Shown piece after piece: positions 16,791 to 24,456 of a stretch of 27,718 bases of DNA. The notes under the pieces are model-generated. The model was not told the DNA's origin, made no database searches, and saw only the letters and a program-made list of their open reading frames with translations. Origin of the DNA: a virus; IMG/VR virus record IMGVR_UViG_3300021963_000529, positions 1-27,718 of that record. The stretch is one strand, 5' to 3'. The first letter of the stretch is position 1, and every line of letters begins with the position of its first letter. The position numbers and the translations under genes are program-made.

Positions 16791-17690
16791 ATGCCTACGG
16801 CAAATGACATTTATGTAAGTAGATATACCGGAACTAAATGGGCTGAAAGCTTAGGCTTTTTGTCTATTAGCTCTACTGGTCTTATAGGTATTAATAGCAC
16901 ATCCCCCGCCGCTCAATTACAAATCACCGCCAACGCCGCAGGCACCATCGGCTGTATTATTAAAGCGGCGGCTTCTCAGACCGCTGACTTAACTCAATGG
17001 CAGAATAGTTCAGGAACAGTGTTGAGTGTAGTAACTGCTGCTGGCAACGTCGGCATTGGGACGACAAACCCATCGCAGAAACTTTCGGTAAGCGGCGGTT
17101 CAATCATAGTCACAGGAGGTGGAAGTATGTTGGTGGATACTAATGGAACAAGTCTGATGGTTGGGACAGGTTCAAACACTTCTGCATCTATTGGTGTCTC
17201 AGGCTCAAGGGCGTTTTTCGGTTATGACGGCGTAAACGCAGTAGTACAAGGTGTAGCAGCTAAAGGAATTAAGTTTAATGTTAATAACGGCGCTTTTGGT
17301 TCAGGGACGGCGATGACTATTGATACTGCTGGCAACGTCGGCATCGGGACGACGGCACCGGGCAAAGTTTTAGAAGTAAACCTCGGCACTTCATCAGCAC
17401 TTAGACTTACTTACAACGATGCAGACGGTAGTGCGGCAACATATATGGATACCACCGTATCTTCTGTTGGACTTATCACTTTAACTGCGGTAGGTTCAGC
17501 TCCTGCATTTGCCTTTAATTCGACTGTCCGTCTAAAAGGCTACACAGTCGCAACACTTCCGGCAGGAACAGTAGGTGATACGGCGTATGTTACCAATGCT
17601 CTTTCTCCGACATTTCTAACTGTATTGGTGGGAGGAGGAACAGTAACAACAACTTGTTTTTTCAATGGAACAAACTGGGTGGCCCAGTGA
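16791..17690 (+). CDS. Tail fibre with GIGT-type repeats
   Basis: A 299-residue protein beginning two bases after the repeat fibre stops. It has three head-region repeats of the type (I/V)GI-x-(T/S)T-x-P: GINSTSPAAQLQITANA (near residue 35), VGIGTTNPSQKLSVSGG (near 85) and VGIGTTAPGKVLEVNLG (near 180). These recur in phage and bacterial fibre or surface proteins. The C-terminus LPAGTVGDTAYVTNALSP, followed by a Gly-rich segment and CFFNGTNWVAQ, is a common fibre-tip ending. It may be the distal partner of the preceding fibre, as in two-part fibres. No catalytic or chaperone domain is visible. The class is confident; the partnership is inferred from adjacency. Confidence 0.8.
   Translation: MPTANDIYVSRYTGTKWAESLGFLSISSTGLIGINSTSPAAQLQITANAAGTIGCIIKAAASQTADLTQWQNSSGTVLSVVTAAGNVGIGTTNPSQKLSVSGGSIIVTGGGSMLVDTNGTSLMVGTGSNTSASIGVSGSRAFFGYDGVNAVVQGVAAKGIKFNVNNGAFGSGTAMTIDTAGNVGIGTTAPGKVLEVNLGTSSALRLTYNDADGSAATYMDTTVSSVGLITLTAVGSAPAFAFNSTVRLKGYTVATLPAGTVGDTAYVTNALSPTFLTVLVGGGTVTTTCFFNGTNWVAQ
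17038..17353 (+). repeat. Direct repeat of 28 bases within fibre gene
   Basis: Copies at 17038-17065 and 17326-17353 differ at one base and encode the AGNVGIGTT motif. They are far more alike in DNA than needed for the protein motif, suggesting recent internal duplication or recombination between fibre segments. Confidence 0.85.
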
Positions 17691-17744
17691 TGGACAACGA
17701 CTTAATTTATTTGTCTTTTGTTTGAAATTTATTAATATTAGTAT

Positions 17745-18098
17745 ATGAAAACAACATACGCAACAGTAATAAAACTAGAAAATAGCCTCAAGCAAATCCC
17801 ATTTAAGGGTCTCGCAGTCATAGACGCAGCAGTTAATCTCGTTATATTAGCAAAACCCCTTAAGGTGGTTGATGAAACGAAGGCACAGCTTTTAAAGAAA
17901 CATAACGGCGGCAAAAATACTTTCGATAACACAGAGGCTCCAGAGTTTAAGGCTTTTTTAAATGAATTTGAGGAGCTTCTCTTGGCTGAAGTGGAAATTT
18001 CTGGTGTAAGAACTGTCAAGACTGACTGTATTGACACAGCGCGACAAGCTAGCCAAGAAGCTATCGCCGAATTACTGAAAGCCGGAATCCTTGAATAG
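17745..18098 (+). CDS. Small conserved-type phage protein, unknown role
   Basis: A 117-residue mostly helical, Lys/Glu/Ala-rich protein. The layout (a first helix ending LKQIPFKGLAVIDAAVNL, a second with ETKAQLLKKHNGG, then EFKAFLNEFEELLLAEVEI and ISGVRT) is reminiscent of the small DUF1617-type phage proteins, but I cannot confirm this by eye. The leader is A/T-rich (17700-17744) and could hold a promoter (TTTGTTTGAAATTTATTAAT) but shows no ribosome binding site. It begins the block of small genes leading into the connector region and ends two bases before the next start, so it is probably co-expressed with head-tail joining genes. Confidence 0.6.
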   Translation: MKTTYATVIKLENSLKQIPFKGLAVIDAAVNLVILAKPLKVVDETKAQLLKKHNGGKNTFDNTEAPEFKAFLNEFEELLLAEVEISGVRTVKTDCIDTARQASQEAIAELLKAGILE

Positions 18099-18100
18099 TT

Positions 18101-18499
18101 ATGATTGTTGTACCTGAAATACGCATGGGGCCGTTGGTTAATGGGTATATTAGTGACGAAATACACATAACCAACAAAGCGAAAAAAGCGCCAATAGCAG
18201 TGCTTTCTTTCGTTGCCGTTGATAGCGCTGGAGCTGTTGTGGAAGGGGCTTCTGTACTCACTGTTTCTTTATCTGGACCCTCTTTTGACCGGTGGTATAA
18301 GTCTTGGGATGGGGAAGAAGCTCTTTATTCTGAAATCCTACTCCTTTTACAAAACGAAGACGCAGGAACAAAAGCTTCGGGGTTAGACGAACTTCGCTCT
18401 GAACCAGAAAATTTTACTACGTCTGAAGCCGCTCAAGAAGTTCTTAATGAAGCTGCTCAAGAAGTTCTTCACGAACCCATCGCTAACGCTGACCAATAA
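18101..18499 (+). CDS. Small hypothetical protein with C-terminal repeat
   Basis: A 132-residue protein I do not recognise. Residues 1-70 look beta-rich (PEIRMGPLVNGYISDEIHI, APIAVLSFVAVD, ASVLTVSLSGP). The rest is acidic and helical. The C-terminus contains a duplicated octapeptide, EAAQEVLN/EAAQEVLH. It starts two bases after the preceding stop and is followed by a 25-base leader. It may be a minor virion or connector-associated protein, by context only. Confidence 0.55.
   Translation: MIVVPEIRMGPLVNGYISDEIHITNKAKKAPIAVLSFVAVDSAGAVVEGASVLTVSLSGPSFDRWYKSWDGEEALYSEILLLLQNEDAGTKASGLDELRSEPENFTTSEAAQEVLNEAAQEVLHEPIANADQ
18425..18472 (+). repeat. Tandem 24-bp duplication
   Basis: Two adjacent 24-bp units (18425-18448 and 18449-18472) differ at three bases and encode EAAQEVLN and EAAQEVLH, consistent with a recent in-frame duplication. 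Confidence 0.85.
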
Positions 18500-18524
18500 G
18501 TCTATACATAGTGTATAACTCTAC

Positions 18525-19013
18525 ATGACAACTTCAGGACTAGCGCTAGAAATCTATACAAATATCGGTTCGCCTACAGACTTATCCGAGGCGGCGGTCC
18601 AGTATTGGGTGAAAACGAACATCGTCGGGCTAAACGCCAAGACGTTTTCTAATTTTTCACTGGTTAGCGGTGCTGCGAACGGAGAGCAAATTGTTGATGA
18701 GAGTAGCGTCCCTGTGGAAAGTGGTTGTCAATGGGCCGTCTATAAAAAGATGTATGAAGTTTACCGTTGGGACACTGTTATTAGGCAAAAACTTACGGCG
18801 CTGGATTCGGACTCATTACTTGAAGTCACTGATAATGGCAGCACAATCGTCCGCGTCAATAAAAACGAAGTAATCAAAGTCCTCAGAGACATGAAGTCGC
18901 AAGATATAGCTGAACTTAACTTCTTAATCGAAGATTGCAATAGCGGTCGTGGTGGACCGGGGGCTGTTCACGGAGATGACACTGTCGTCGGATACTACTC
19001 AATCAACACCTAA
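18525..19013 (+). CDS. Head-tail connector (adaptor) protein, probable
   Basis: A 162-residue protein. The early motif SEAAVQYWVKTNIVGLNAKT, a central helical region (QWAVYKKMYEVYRWDTVIRQKL) and a late helix (VIKVLRDMKSQDIAELNFLI) suit the small all-helical adaptor proteins that extend the portal. It is the first of three overlapping genes (this stop overlaps the next start as TAATG) that match the usual adaptor, stopper, tail-completion order. A GTGTAT element lies just upstream at 18511-18516. The family is inferred mainly from context and helical character. Confidence 0.55.
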   Translation: MTTSGLALEIYTNIGSPTDLSEAAVQYWVKTNIVGLNAKTFSNFSLVSGAANGEQIVDESSVPVESGCQWAVYKKMYEVYRWDTVIRQKLTALDSDSLLEVTDNGSTIVRVNKNEVIKVLRDMKSQDIAELNFLIEDCNSGRGGPGAVHGDDTVVGYYSINT

Positions 19014-19456
19014 TGAGCCTACTTCTTTCAAGTACAGAAATAGCAGGATGTACCGGCATAATGAGAAGCATGTTTGATACTTTTTGCTTACCTATCACGG
19101 TGCATAAAACGCCGCTCAAATTAGCGTGTTCCATTGCTTCTGGCGACGTGACTTTCGGATACTCCAATAGCTATCCGATAGACAACTTCACTTATACCCC
19201 CGTAAACAGCGTCTTCTCTGGAAGGTTTTACTCTCCAAAACTTGGTGACAATCCGCTAGAAAAGAACATTGATGTCCATCACGCTAGTTCTAGCACGCAA
19301 GTTAAGGTCCACGGTGATTGCTACGACTATATTACAAACGGAACAACAGAAAAGATATCAATAGCAGGGTCTGACTGGAAAATAAAAGGCCAAGGAACAA
19401 AAAAATATTTTCTTACGGACGAGTATTATGTCTTTGACCTAGAACAGGTGCAATAA
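19013..19456 (+). CDS. Head closure (stopper) protein, probable
   Basis: A 147-residue beta-rich protein: FCLPITVHKTPLK, then FGYSNSYPIDNFTYTPV, then GDCYDYIT and SDWKIKGQGTKKYFLTDEYY. The TDEYYVFDLEQV ending after a beta-barrel-like body fits small stopper proteins that close the connector after packaging. Both ends overlap neighbours as TAATG, so translation of the three connector genes is coupled. No catalytic motif is present. The role comes from gene order and fold type, not from a recognised signature. Confidence 0.5.
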   Translation: MSLLLSSTEIAGCTGIMRSMFDTFCLPITVHKTPLKLACSIASGDVTFGYSNSYPIDNFTYTPVNSVFSGRFYSPKLGDNPLEKNIDVHHASSSTQVKVHGDCYDYITNGTTEKISIAGSDWKIKGQGTKKYFLTDEYYVFDLEQVQ

Positions 19457-20049
19457 TGGGCGCTGTAATAGATTTCGACTCTATTGACGAGACGGTCTTT
19501 GCCAGTAGAGATTACAAATTGAAAAGTCTTGAGCTTTCTCAGAAGTACGTTAAACAGGTTCTGTCGCATGAGAAAAATCAATTATTGGAAAAGTTCGAGA
19601 CTCATCCAGTAACTCGCGAATTGGAGGCTGGGCCGGGTTCTAAGAACATCTCTGGCACGTTAGGTGGCTATGGAGATTTATATTCCTTTATCGGTTTCCA
19701 TCAGGGGACTAATCCTACTGAAAAATTAAGAGAACTTCTGGAGTCCATTAACGTCCTTGAGCCGAAATACGTAAATAATAAATGGGTCTTCGTTATTCCG
19801 GTGCCAGACAGGAAAGCTATTATTCTAGCTACTCCTTTCCCGTGGCAACAGGGGGCCGGGTGGGCGATAGAAATAGAAAAAGGGATGTCTGGTTTTGGGC
19901 ATTTCTTATCTATTAACCAGTTGGGGCGTTCTGAGGGCGGTATTGAGATAAAAGGGGTAGTCAGGGCGACTTCAGAATCAGTAAGAACGCGATATATAAC
20001 TCACATGCTTGAGCATTTTCGTGTTAATTTCGAGAGGACAAGGCTGTAG
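19456..20049 (+). CDS. Tail-completion / head-tail joining protein, probable
   Basis: A 197-residue protein. The N-terminal 60 residues are helical and charged (YVKQVLSHEKNQLLEKFETH). Then GGYGDLYSFIGFHQG is followed by a beta segment with ATPFPWQQGAGWAIEIEKG and a C-terminal helix TRYITHMLEHFRVNF. This arrangement resembles HK97 gp10-like tail completion proteins. It overlaps the preceding gene by one base and is the last of the coupled set. The TnpB gene begins 14 bases after its stop, with the reading frame intact, so the insertion did not disrupt it. Confidence 0.5.
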   Translation: MGAVIDFDSIDETVFASRDYKLKSLELSQKYVKQVLSHEKNQLLEKFETHPVTRELEAGPGSKNISGTLGGYGDLYSFIGFHQGTNPTEKLRELLESINVLEPKYVNNKWVFVIPVPDRKAIILATPFPWQQGAGWAIEIEKGMSGFGHFLSINQLGRSEGGIEIKGVVRATSESVRTRYITHMLEHFRVNFERTRL

Positions 20050-20063
20050 ATGATTGCTATCCG

Positions 20064-21323
20064 ATGATTCGTTCTTCTAAAATCCATTTCAGAGAGGTTG
20101 TTAATGCCGAGAAGGCGGCTAAATTAGACTCTTTTCTGGCCGAATACCGCAGGGTTGCTAAGTTCTACCTAGATGAACTTTGGGACAATGGAGTTGAATA
20201 TAATGGAAAAGTCTTTTCAATTAAAGACGATAGGCTAAATGTGCCTCAGTTTTTATCTAAAACAGCAACGCCATTTATTGCAACAAGCCTTTCTGCTAGA
20301 GCCTTAAAATGTTGTCTCACACAAATACTTGGAGTTATAAGCTCAGTTACGCAGAAAAGGAGAACCGCCTTATGGATTAAGGATAAAAGAGAAGCAAACG
20401 GACAGTTTCTATATCCGTCTTTACTAGCCACTCTTGAATTAAAAATTACTAAACCTTATATCACTGACTTAAAGCCAGAGCTAAATTCAATATGCACAGA
20501 TTTTAAAGAAGTGTCAGGAAAATTCGACGGTTTTTTATCTCTGAAATCCATTGGCAAATCTTTTGGCAAAATTAAAATCCCCATTAGATATCACCGTCAG
20601 CTTTTGAAGTGGAAAAGCGGAAAACTTAAAAACTCATTCCTTATTTCCGAAACATACGTAGTATTTCGCTATGAACTTATTCGTCCTCTGAAGACAAAAG
20701 GAACCATTGTAGGAGCAGACACGGGATTGAAATCCGTCGTGACTTTAAGTGACGGTTCTTTTACTCCGAAACAAGATTTACATGGTCATTCGCTAGAGTC
20801 AATTATAAACAAGCTCTCTCGAAAGAAAAGGGGCAGTGCGGCCTTCAGAAGAGTACAAGAGCACCGTAAGAATTTTATTCATTGGTCGATTAACCAACTT
20901 AATCTACGAGATATAAAACAGATTAATTTAGAGAACGTGGTAAACATTAATTTTGGCAAGCGAGCGTCTCGTAAGATGCAGGCTTGGACGAATACGGTCA
21001 TCCGAGACAAGGTGATAAGTTTAGCAGAAGAACGAGAGGTTCTCGTGGTTCTGAAAGATTCCGCCTATAAAAGTCAAAGATGCTCGGAGTGCGGACTAGT
21101 AAAGAAATCGAATAGGAAAGGAGAGACTTATACCTGCAAACATTGTGGAAGCATTATGAATGCAGATTTAAATGCGGCGAGAAATCACGCAGTAGAACTC
21201 CCCGAAATCCCACTCGATGTATTTAAAAGTAAGAAAAATCTGAAGGGTTTCTTTTGGAACTTGTCTGGTTTTGAAGACTTTGGGACGGAATTCACAGTTC
21301 CGGCTTCTGAAAAGAAAGGGTAG
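20064..21323 (+). CDS. tnpB: TnpB-like RNA-guided nuclease (IS605 OrfB family)
   Basis: A 419-residue protein of the TnpB/Cas12-ancestor family, whose active members cut DNA guided by an omega RNA. The RuvC-type catalytic residues look complete: Asp219 in GADTGLKS, Glu290 in INLENV, and Asp368 in NADLNAARN. A zinc finger precedes the last (Cys340, Cys343, Cys358, Cys361, in CSECG and CKHCG). The N-terminal 200 residues fit the helical and wedge-like part, with weaker similarity. About 45 residues follow the final aspartate. There is no adjacent TnpA transposase and no clear element ends, and only 14 and 51 bases separate it from intact flanking genes. It therefore looks like a stabilised or homing-type gene rather than a fresh insertion sequence. 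A weak hairpin lies near its 3' end (21286-21302). Confidence 0.9.
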   Translation: MIRSSKIHFREVVNAEKAAKLDSFLAEYRRVAKFYLDELWDNGVEYNGKVFSIKDDRLNVPQFLSKTATPFIATSLSARALKCCLTQILGVISSVTQKRRTALWIKDKREANGQFLYPSLLATLELKITKPYITDLKPELNSICTDFKEVSGKFDGFLSLKSIGKSFGKIKIPIRYHRQLLKWKSGKLKNSFLISETYVVFRYELIRPLKTKGTIVGADTGLKSVVTLSDGSFTPKQDLHGHSLESIINKLSRKKRGSAAFRRVQEHRKNFIHWSINQLNLRDIKQINLENVVNINFGKRASRKMQAWTNTVIRDKVISLAEEREVLVVLKDSAYKSQRCSECGLVKKSNRKGETYTCKHCGSIMNADLNAARNHAVELPEIPLDVFKSKKNLKGFFWNLSGFEDFGTEFTVPASEKKG

Positions 21324-21347
21324 ATATTCACATATCGAACTTCTAAC

Positions 21348-21352
21348 TGTAA
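21348..21352 (+). promoter_or_regulatory. TGTAA leader motif variant
   Basis: TGTAA within TTCTAACTGTAAACT, 22 bases before the start at 21375. It is a weaker match to the AGTGTAA motif. It could restart transcription after the TnpB gene. Confidence 0.25.
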
Positions 21353-21374
21353 ACTTTGAGAGAGTCCACATATA

Positions 21375-22217
21375 ATGAAACGTCAACATGACCATCAAGT
21401 ACTGTCGAGTCTGGCTTTATTCCTAGATAATAGGATACTAACCAGCGGAGAGGCCTTTTTTAATCATCAGTCTCGTTTTTATCCGGCTACCAGTCAATAT
21501 TCTGGTCGCCGCACGTATTCCTTGCCGTTTAAGCAATTGGTTAATGATTCGTCTGTGTCCGGCGCGACAGTGATGACCTCTGTCCAGATTTCGGGTGTTC
21601 CCGTAACTGTTGGGTCAAGCGGCCTTCTGTCGATAAATCACTATCAGGGGACTGTAGATTTCGATACGTCGTATCCCAACTATCCAGCTTCGTCTATGAG
21701 TGGCTCGTTTGCCGTAAAAGAAATCAACATCTATACAACCGCAGACAATGACGAAAAACTGCTCTTTTATACCAAGTTCCAAAGAAACCCACAAACTCCC
21801 CAGAGCGTAACTGGGCTGGGAACTAGCGTATATACATTACCGGCAATTTTTCTAAAGAAGCGAGGCGGCGAAAATAAACCGTTTTCCTTGGGTTCTGTTG
21901 ATGAGTCTGTTATTGATATTCGAGCCTTTGTTATTACTGATAACGATTACCTGAGAGACGGCGTAGTTTCTATATTAAAAGACACTCATTATCGACGGTT
22001 TTCATTCATATCGCCTCCATTTGACGCCGAGCAAGCGTATGTCGGGGTAGATTACAACTATTCTGGATTGTCATCGGCGGCGTCCGGCACCTATTTTGGC
22101 CCACTAATCCAAGGAGTCCTAGAGTCTCGCCTTTCTAGGAACTCCAGCGACGGGAGCTTAGACGACTTAAAGATAACGGTGGTGGATTTTGAGATTTCCC
22201 AAGTTAGGTCTCACTAA
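21375..22217 (+). CDS. Virion protein of unknown role
   Basis: A 280-residue beta-rich protein, Ser/Tyr/Gly/Val-rich. It has a stretch LSINHYQGTVDFDTSYPNYP (about residues 80-105), FLKKRGGENKPFSLGSVDES, and an ending VDFEISQV after a SLDDLKITV strand. No signal peptide, membrane segment or nuclease motif is seen. It lies between the tail-completion protein (before the TnpB insertion) and the tail tube, so it is probably part of the neck, tail terminator or distal tail. Similar length and placement occur for tail terminator or neck proteins, but I cannot assign it to one. Confidence 0.55.
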   Translation: MKRQHDHQVLSSLALFLDNRILTSGEAFFNHQSRFYPATSQYSGRRTYSLPFKQLVNDSSVSGATVMTSVQISGVPVTVGSSGLLSINHYQGTVDFDTSYPNYPASSMSGSFAVKEINIYTTADNDEKLLFYTKFQRNPQTPQSVTGLGTSVYTLPAIFLKKRGGENKPFSLGSVDESVIDIRAFVITDNDYLRDGVVSILKDTHYRRFSFISPPFDAEQAYVGVDYNYSGLSSAASGTYFGPLIQGVLESRLSRNSSDGSLDDLKITVVDFEISQVRSH

Positions 22218-22278
22218 ATAGTTCCCATTATCTGTCTTTATCTGTATATCTTTTCAGACAAGATAACCCTTTAAAAAT

Positions 22279-23172
22279 ATGCCAGCACGAACACTATACG
22301 CATCACAACTTTGCACGATTAAGAATAACGCCGGGACCACGAAGAGTTTTCCAGTCCAGAGCGCCAACTGCGAGACCTCTATTCCCATTGAAGACATCTC
22401 GATTCTAGGAAAACTCGGCTCTGCCGGACGATTCCAGAAGGAGGTCGCTACTTGCAAATCCGATGTTAAGATTTACCTAGGAAACGACGCCGGAGACAGC
22501 AATTCTGTATTAGGGAGCTTTCTGAGTCTTTTGACGGGAGAGGCTCTGGCTGGTGGCATCAGCACTATCAAGGTTACTCCAAACGGCTACACGATGAGTG
22601 GAATCGTATCGAAAATCGGCATTGATATGTCCAAGGGTAACTTCGCGATGCTTGACTTGAGTTTCGCTGGCGTCGGTGAGCCTGATTACGATGCTCAGTT
22701 GTCTTCTATTGGCGGGGCCGGAACCGAACCGGGTGCCGCCATTGCCGTATCTCCCATTACGACTGGGGTAAAACTCTATAGTCTTGAAGACTATCAAAGT
22801 TTGGGTGGATATCTTTCGAGTGGAACGAGTGGACTGGACGTATTTAACAATAAGTGTCCGAATTCTGTTAAGTTTAATATGGACATACCAAATGAGGTTA
22901 TTAGTTGTTTGGGTGGAGTTATTAGCGGTTCGCAGGTCGCTGTGGCTAGCGCTAACGTCCAAGTAGGCAAACCTCCATTTAAGGGTACCATTGTTGTCGA
23001 AGGAACATCGGCTCAGAGTTGCAGTAAGGTGGTTTTTGGAGAGGCCAATGACGTTATTACTATCGTGTTTAATGACGGCAAAGTTACCTCTAAGTCTTTC
23101 AATCAGGCCGCTGGAAATGTCGGCGCGACTTATAACTTCACGGTCGAAGGTACGGATATCGTTCTTAGCTAA
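22279..23172 (+). CDS. Tail tube (major tail) protein, probable
   Basis: A 297-residue beta-rich protein. The first part (VQSANCETSIPIEDISILGKL) and FQKEVATCKSDVKIYLG, the strand pattern TIKVTPNGYTMSGIVSKIGI, and a C-terminal Ig-like portion (VTSKSFNQAAGNVGATYNFT) fit phage tube subunits carrying an extra domain. Support comes from position: it precedes tail-assembly proteins and the tape measure, and ends at a strong terminator 24 bases after the stop, as expected for an abundant protein. The leader is A/T-rich with CTTTAAAAAT immediately before the ATG. Confidence 0.72.
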   Translation: MPARTLYASQLCTIKNNAGTTKSFPVQSANCETSIPIEDISILGKLGSAGRFQKEVATCKSDVKIYLGNDAGDSNSVLGSFLSLLTGEALAGGISTIKVTPNGYTMSGIVSKIGIDMSKGNFAMLDLSFAGVGEPDYDAQLSSIGGAGTEPGAAIAVSPITTGVKLYSLEDYQSLGGYLSSGTSGLDVFNNKCPNSVKFNMDIPNEVISCLGGVISGSQVAVASANVQVGKPPFKGTIVVEGTSAQSCSKVVFGEANDVITIVFNDGKVTSKSFNQAAGNVGATYNFTVEGTDIVLS

Positions 23173-23195
23173 TTGTAGTTCCAGACATAGACGCT

Positions 23196-23224
23196 AACCC
23201 GTGATTCACGTCACGGGTTTTTTT
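23196..23224 (+). terminator. Rho-independent terminator after tail tube gene
   Basis: A perfect 9-bp stem (AACCCGTGA paired with TCACGGGTT) with a six-base loop TTCACG, followed by a run of seven T (23218-23224). It marks the end of the tail tube transcript. Confidence 0.93.
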
Positions 23225-23264
23225 GTTGTCTACATCCAAAAATATATAGAATACAAGAAATTTA

Positions 23265-23271
23265 AGTGTAA
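23265..23271 (+). promoter_or_regulatory. AGTGTAA leader motif
   Basis: AGTGTAA preceded by TTTA, 14 bases before the start at 23286, in the only clearly non-coding leader that follows a terminator with room for a promoter. This copy does not overlap any stop codon. The A/T-rich upstream stretch (AAAATATATAGAATACAAG) may act as an upstream promoter element. Confidence 0.45.
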
Positions 23272-23285
23272 GCTCTTGCAGGAAT

Positions 23286-23603
23286 ATGGATAACGTCTCT
23301 TTGGAATCTCAGGGCATCAACAATCGCGACTTAGTTAATCAACTAATTCAATCGCACGTCACTCGTCTTTTCAAAACGGAACTCGCCCTCTTCGAGTCCT
23401 TCCAAGGCAAAACTATCACCCCGCACGACTTGGAGCAAATCCGTAAACAGACCCTAGACACCGGCAACGACACAATCAGGGAAATTCAGGCGCTAATTGA
23501 CGTGTTCGATTTTTATCTAAACCCAACCAGACTAGCCGCTATCAAGCAAGCAAGAAAAACAGTAAAAAAGGTTATAATTAGCGGTGTCACTTCAGTAGCA
23601 TAA
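23286..23603 (+). CDS. Small tail-associated protein
   Basis: A 105-residue helical protein (NRDLVNQLIQSHVTRLFKTE, HDLEQIRKQ, ALIDVFDFYLNPTRL). A basic ending AIKQARKTVKKVI precedes the C-terminus. It lies between the terminator and two larger proteins before the tape measure, where tail-assembly proteins are normally found. An AGGA sequence sits at 23280-23283, just before the ATG, giving it one of the better ribosome binding sites here. No recognised domain. An assembly or tail-adaptor role is inferred from position. Confidence 0.5.
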   Translation: MDNVSLESQGINNRDLVNQLIQSHVTRLFKTELALFESFQGKTITPHDLEQIRKQTLDTGNDTIREIQALIDVFDFYLNPTRLAAIKQARKTVKKVIISGVTSVA

Positions 23604-23610
23604 CGTATAT

Positions 23611-24456
23611 ATGGAAACTTTATTTGATATTTCTGTTCTAAAAGAGGTCGAGGAAGACGTTTCTTCTCAAAAAGAAATTGAAGGTAAGACCTTAACGGTC
23701 ATTGAGAAGGTTAAGAAACTCAAGCCCATTAAGTTGGGTCTTTTGAAGCCCGGTCGTCGCGTGACAGAGGGTGCGGAAATTTTCTACGCGAAGACTATCG
23801 CTGGATACATGAAGGAAGGTCTTCTCAGCCTGCACATGCTTGCAAAGCGATACGATAACGATGGCGGGCCATTCAACGACACCGAATCTAAAGTAATCGC
23901 CAGTCTCAACGAACAAAAAAACGCCGCTGTCAGAAAATACTGGGAAACTTCAAGCAAGACCGTCAAGACCGACGAAGACACCGCTTCTGAAAACGACGCT
24001 CTCCGAGTTATTACTCGTGTTCAAAGAGACATTGACGCCATACAAAATCCGTATATAAACATCTACAATCAAACCGCCGAATTTAAGGCGCGAAATAAGG
24101 CTGTAAATTGGTGGCTTATTCACCTTTCTCTAATTGAAGATTCGACCGGCAAAATGGTCAGGCTTTTCCCCGGAAAAGACATTTTCAAAGACGAAGAACT
24201 CGAAGTACAGCTTGACAAGTCTGCTGAAATTAGCGAGGGCAAAGACCTAGCCATGAGGGAGACAATTCGTAAGTTGACTTATTTTGTAAGCTGTTGGGCT
24301 GGAGGAGCCGTCTTCAAGGCCGTCGATGATAAACCCGAGTCTGTGGCTGCGGCAGAAAAGGTTATGAAGTCCGCACTAGAGAACTACGACCTCGAATTTC
24401 CAGATTATCCATTTAGGGACTCTGTAGCGAAAAATGAAAGTTCTCCAGCAGTATGA
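23611..24456 (+). CDS. Tail assembly chaperone-like protein 1
   Basis: A 281-residue protein rich in Lys, Glu and Asp: EEVEEDVSSQ-type acidic N-terminus, a helical core (KRYDNDGGPFNDTESKVIAS; SENDALRVITRVQRDIDAI), a Trp-rich segment (NKAVNWWLIHLSLIED) and a late helix (IRKLTYFVSCWAGGAVF). It directly precedes a frame-shifted overlapping gene and the tape measure, the position of tail assembly chaperones that coat the tape measure in many phages. Its 3' end overlaps the next gene by 23 bases, where an A-run allows a possible ribosomal slip. The chaperone assignment comes from gene order only; sequence similarity is not recognisable by eye. Confidence 0.5.
   Translation: METLFDISVLKEVEEDVSSQKEIEGKTLTVIEKVKKLKPIKLGLLKPGRRVTEGAEIFYAKTIAGYMKEGLLSLHMLAKRYDNDGGPFNDTESKVIASLNEQKNAAVRKYWETSSKTVKTDEDTASENDALRVITRVQRDIDAIQNPYINIYNQTAEFKARNKAVNWWLIHLSLIEDSTGKMVRLFPGKDIFKDEELEVQLDKSAEISEGKDLAMRETIRKLTYFVSCWAGGAVFKAVDDKPESVAAAEKVMKSALENYDLEFPDYPFRDSVAKNESSPAV
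24427..24436 (+). other. Possible +1 ribosomal frameshift site
   Basis: GCG-AAA-AAT-GAA in the upstream gene's frame contains five consecutive A (24430-24434). A one-base forward slip on AAA would place ATG (24434-24436) next in the downstream frame. That frame is open from 24428, after a TAG at 24425. Fused chaperone pairs made by frameshifting are common before tape measure genes, but ordinary initiation at the ATG explains the overlap equally well. Confidence 0.25.

Noticed and set aside
14854-17690. Diversity-generating retroelement acting on fibres
   Set aside because: No reverse transcriptase, no template repeat and no adenine-biased variation were found. The repeats look like tandem duplication.
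20064-21323. Complete IS200/IS605 insertion sequence
   Set aside because: There is no TnpA gene, and I cannot find terminal hairpins or element ends in the short flanks, so only the TnpB gene is claimed.
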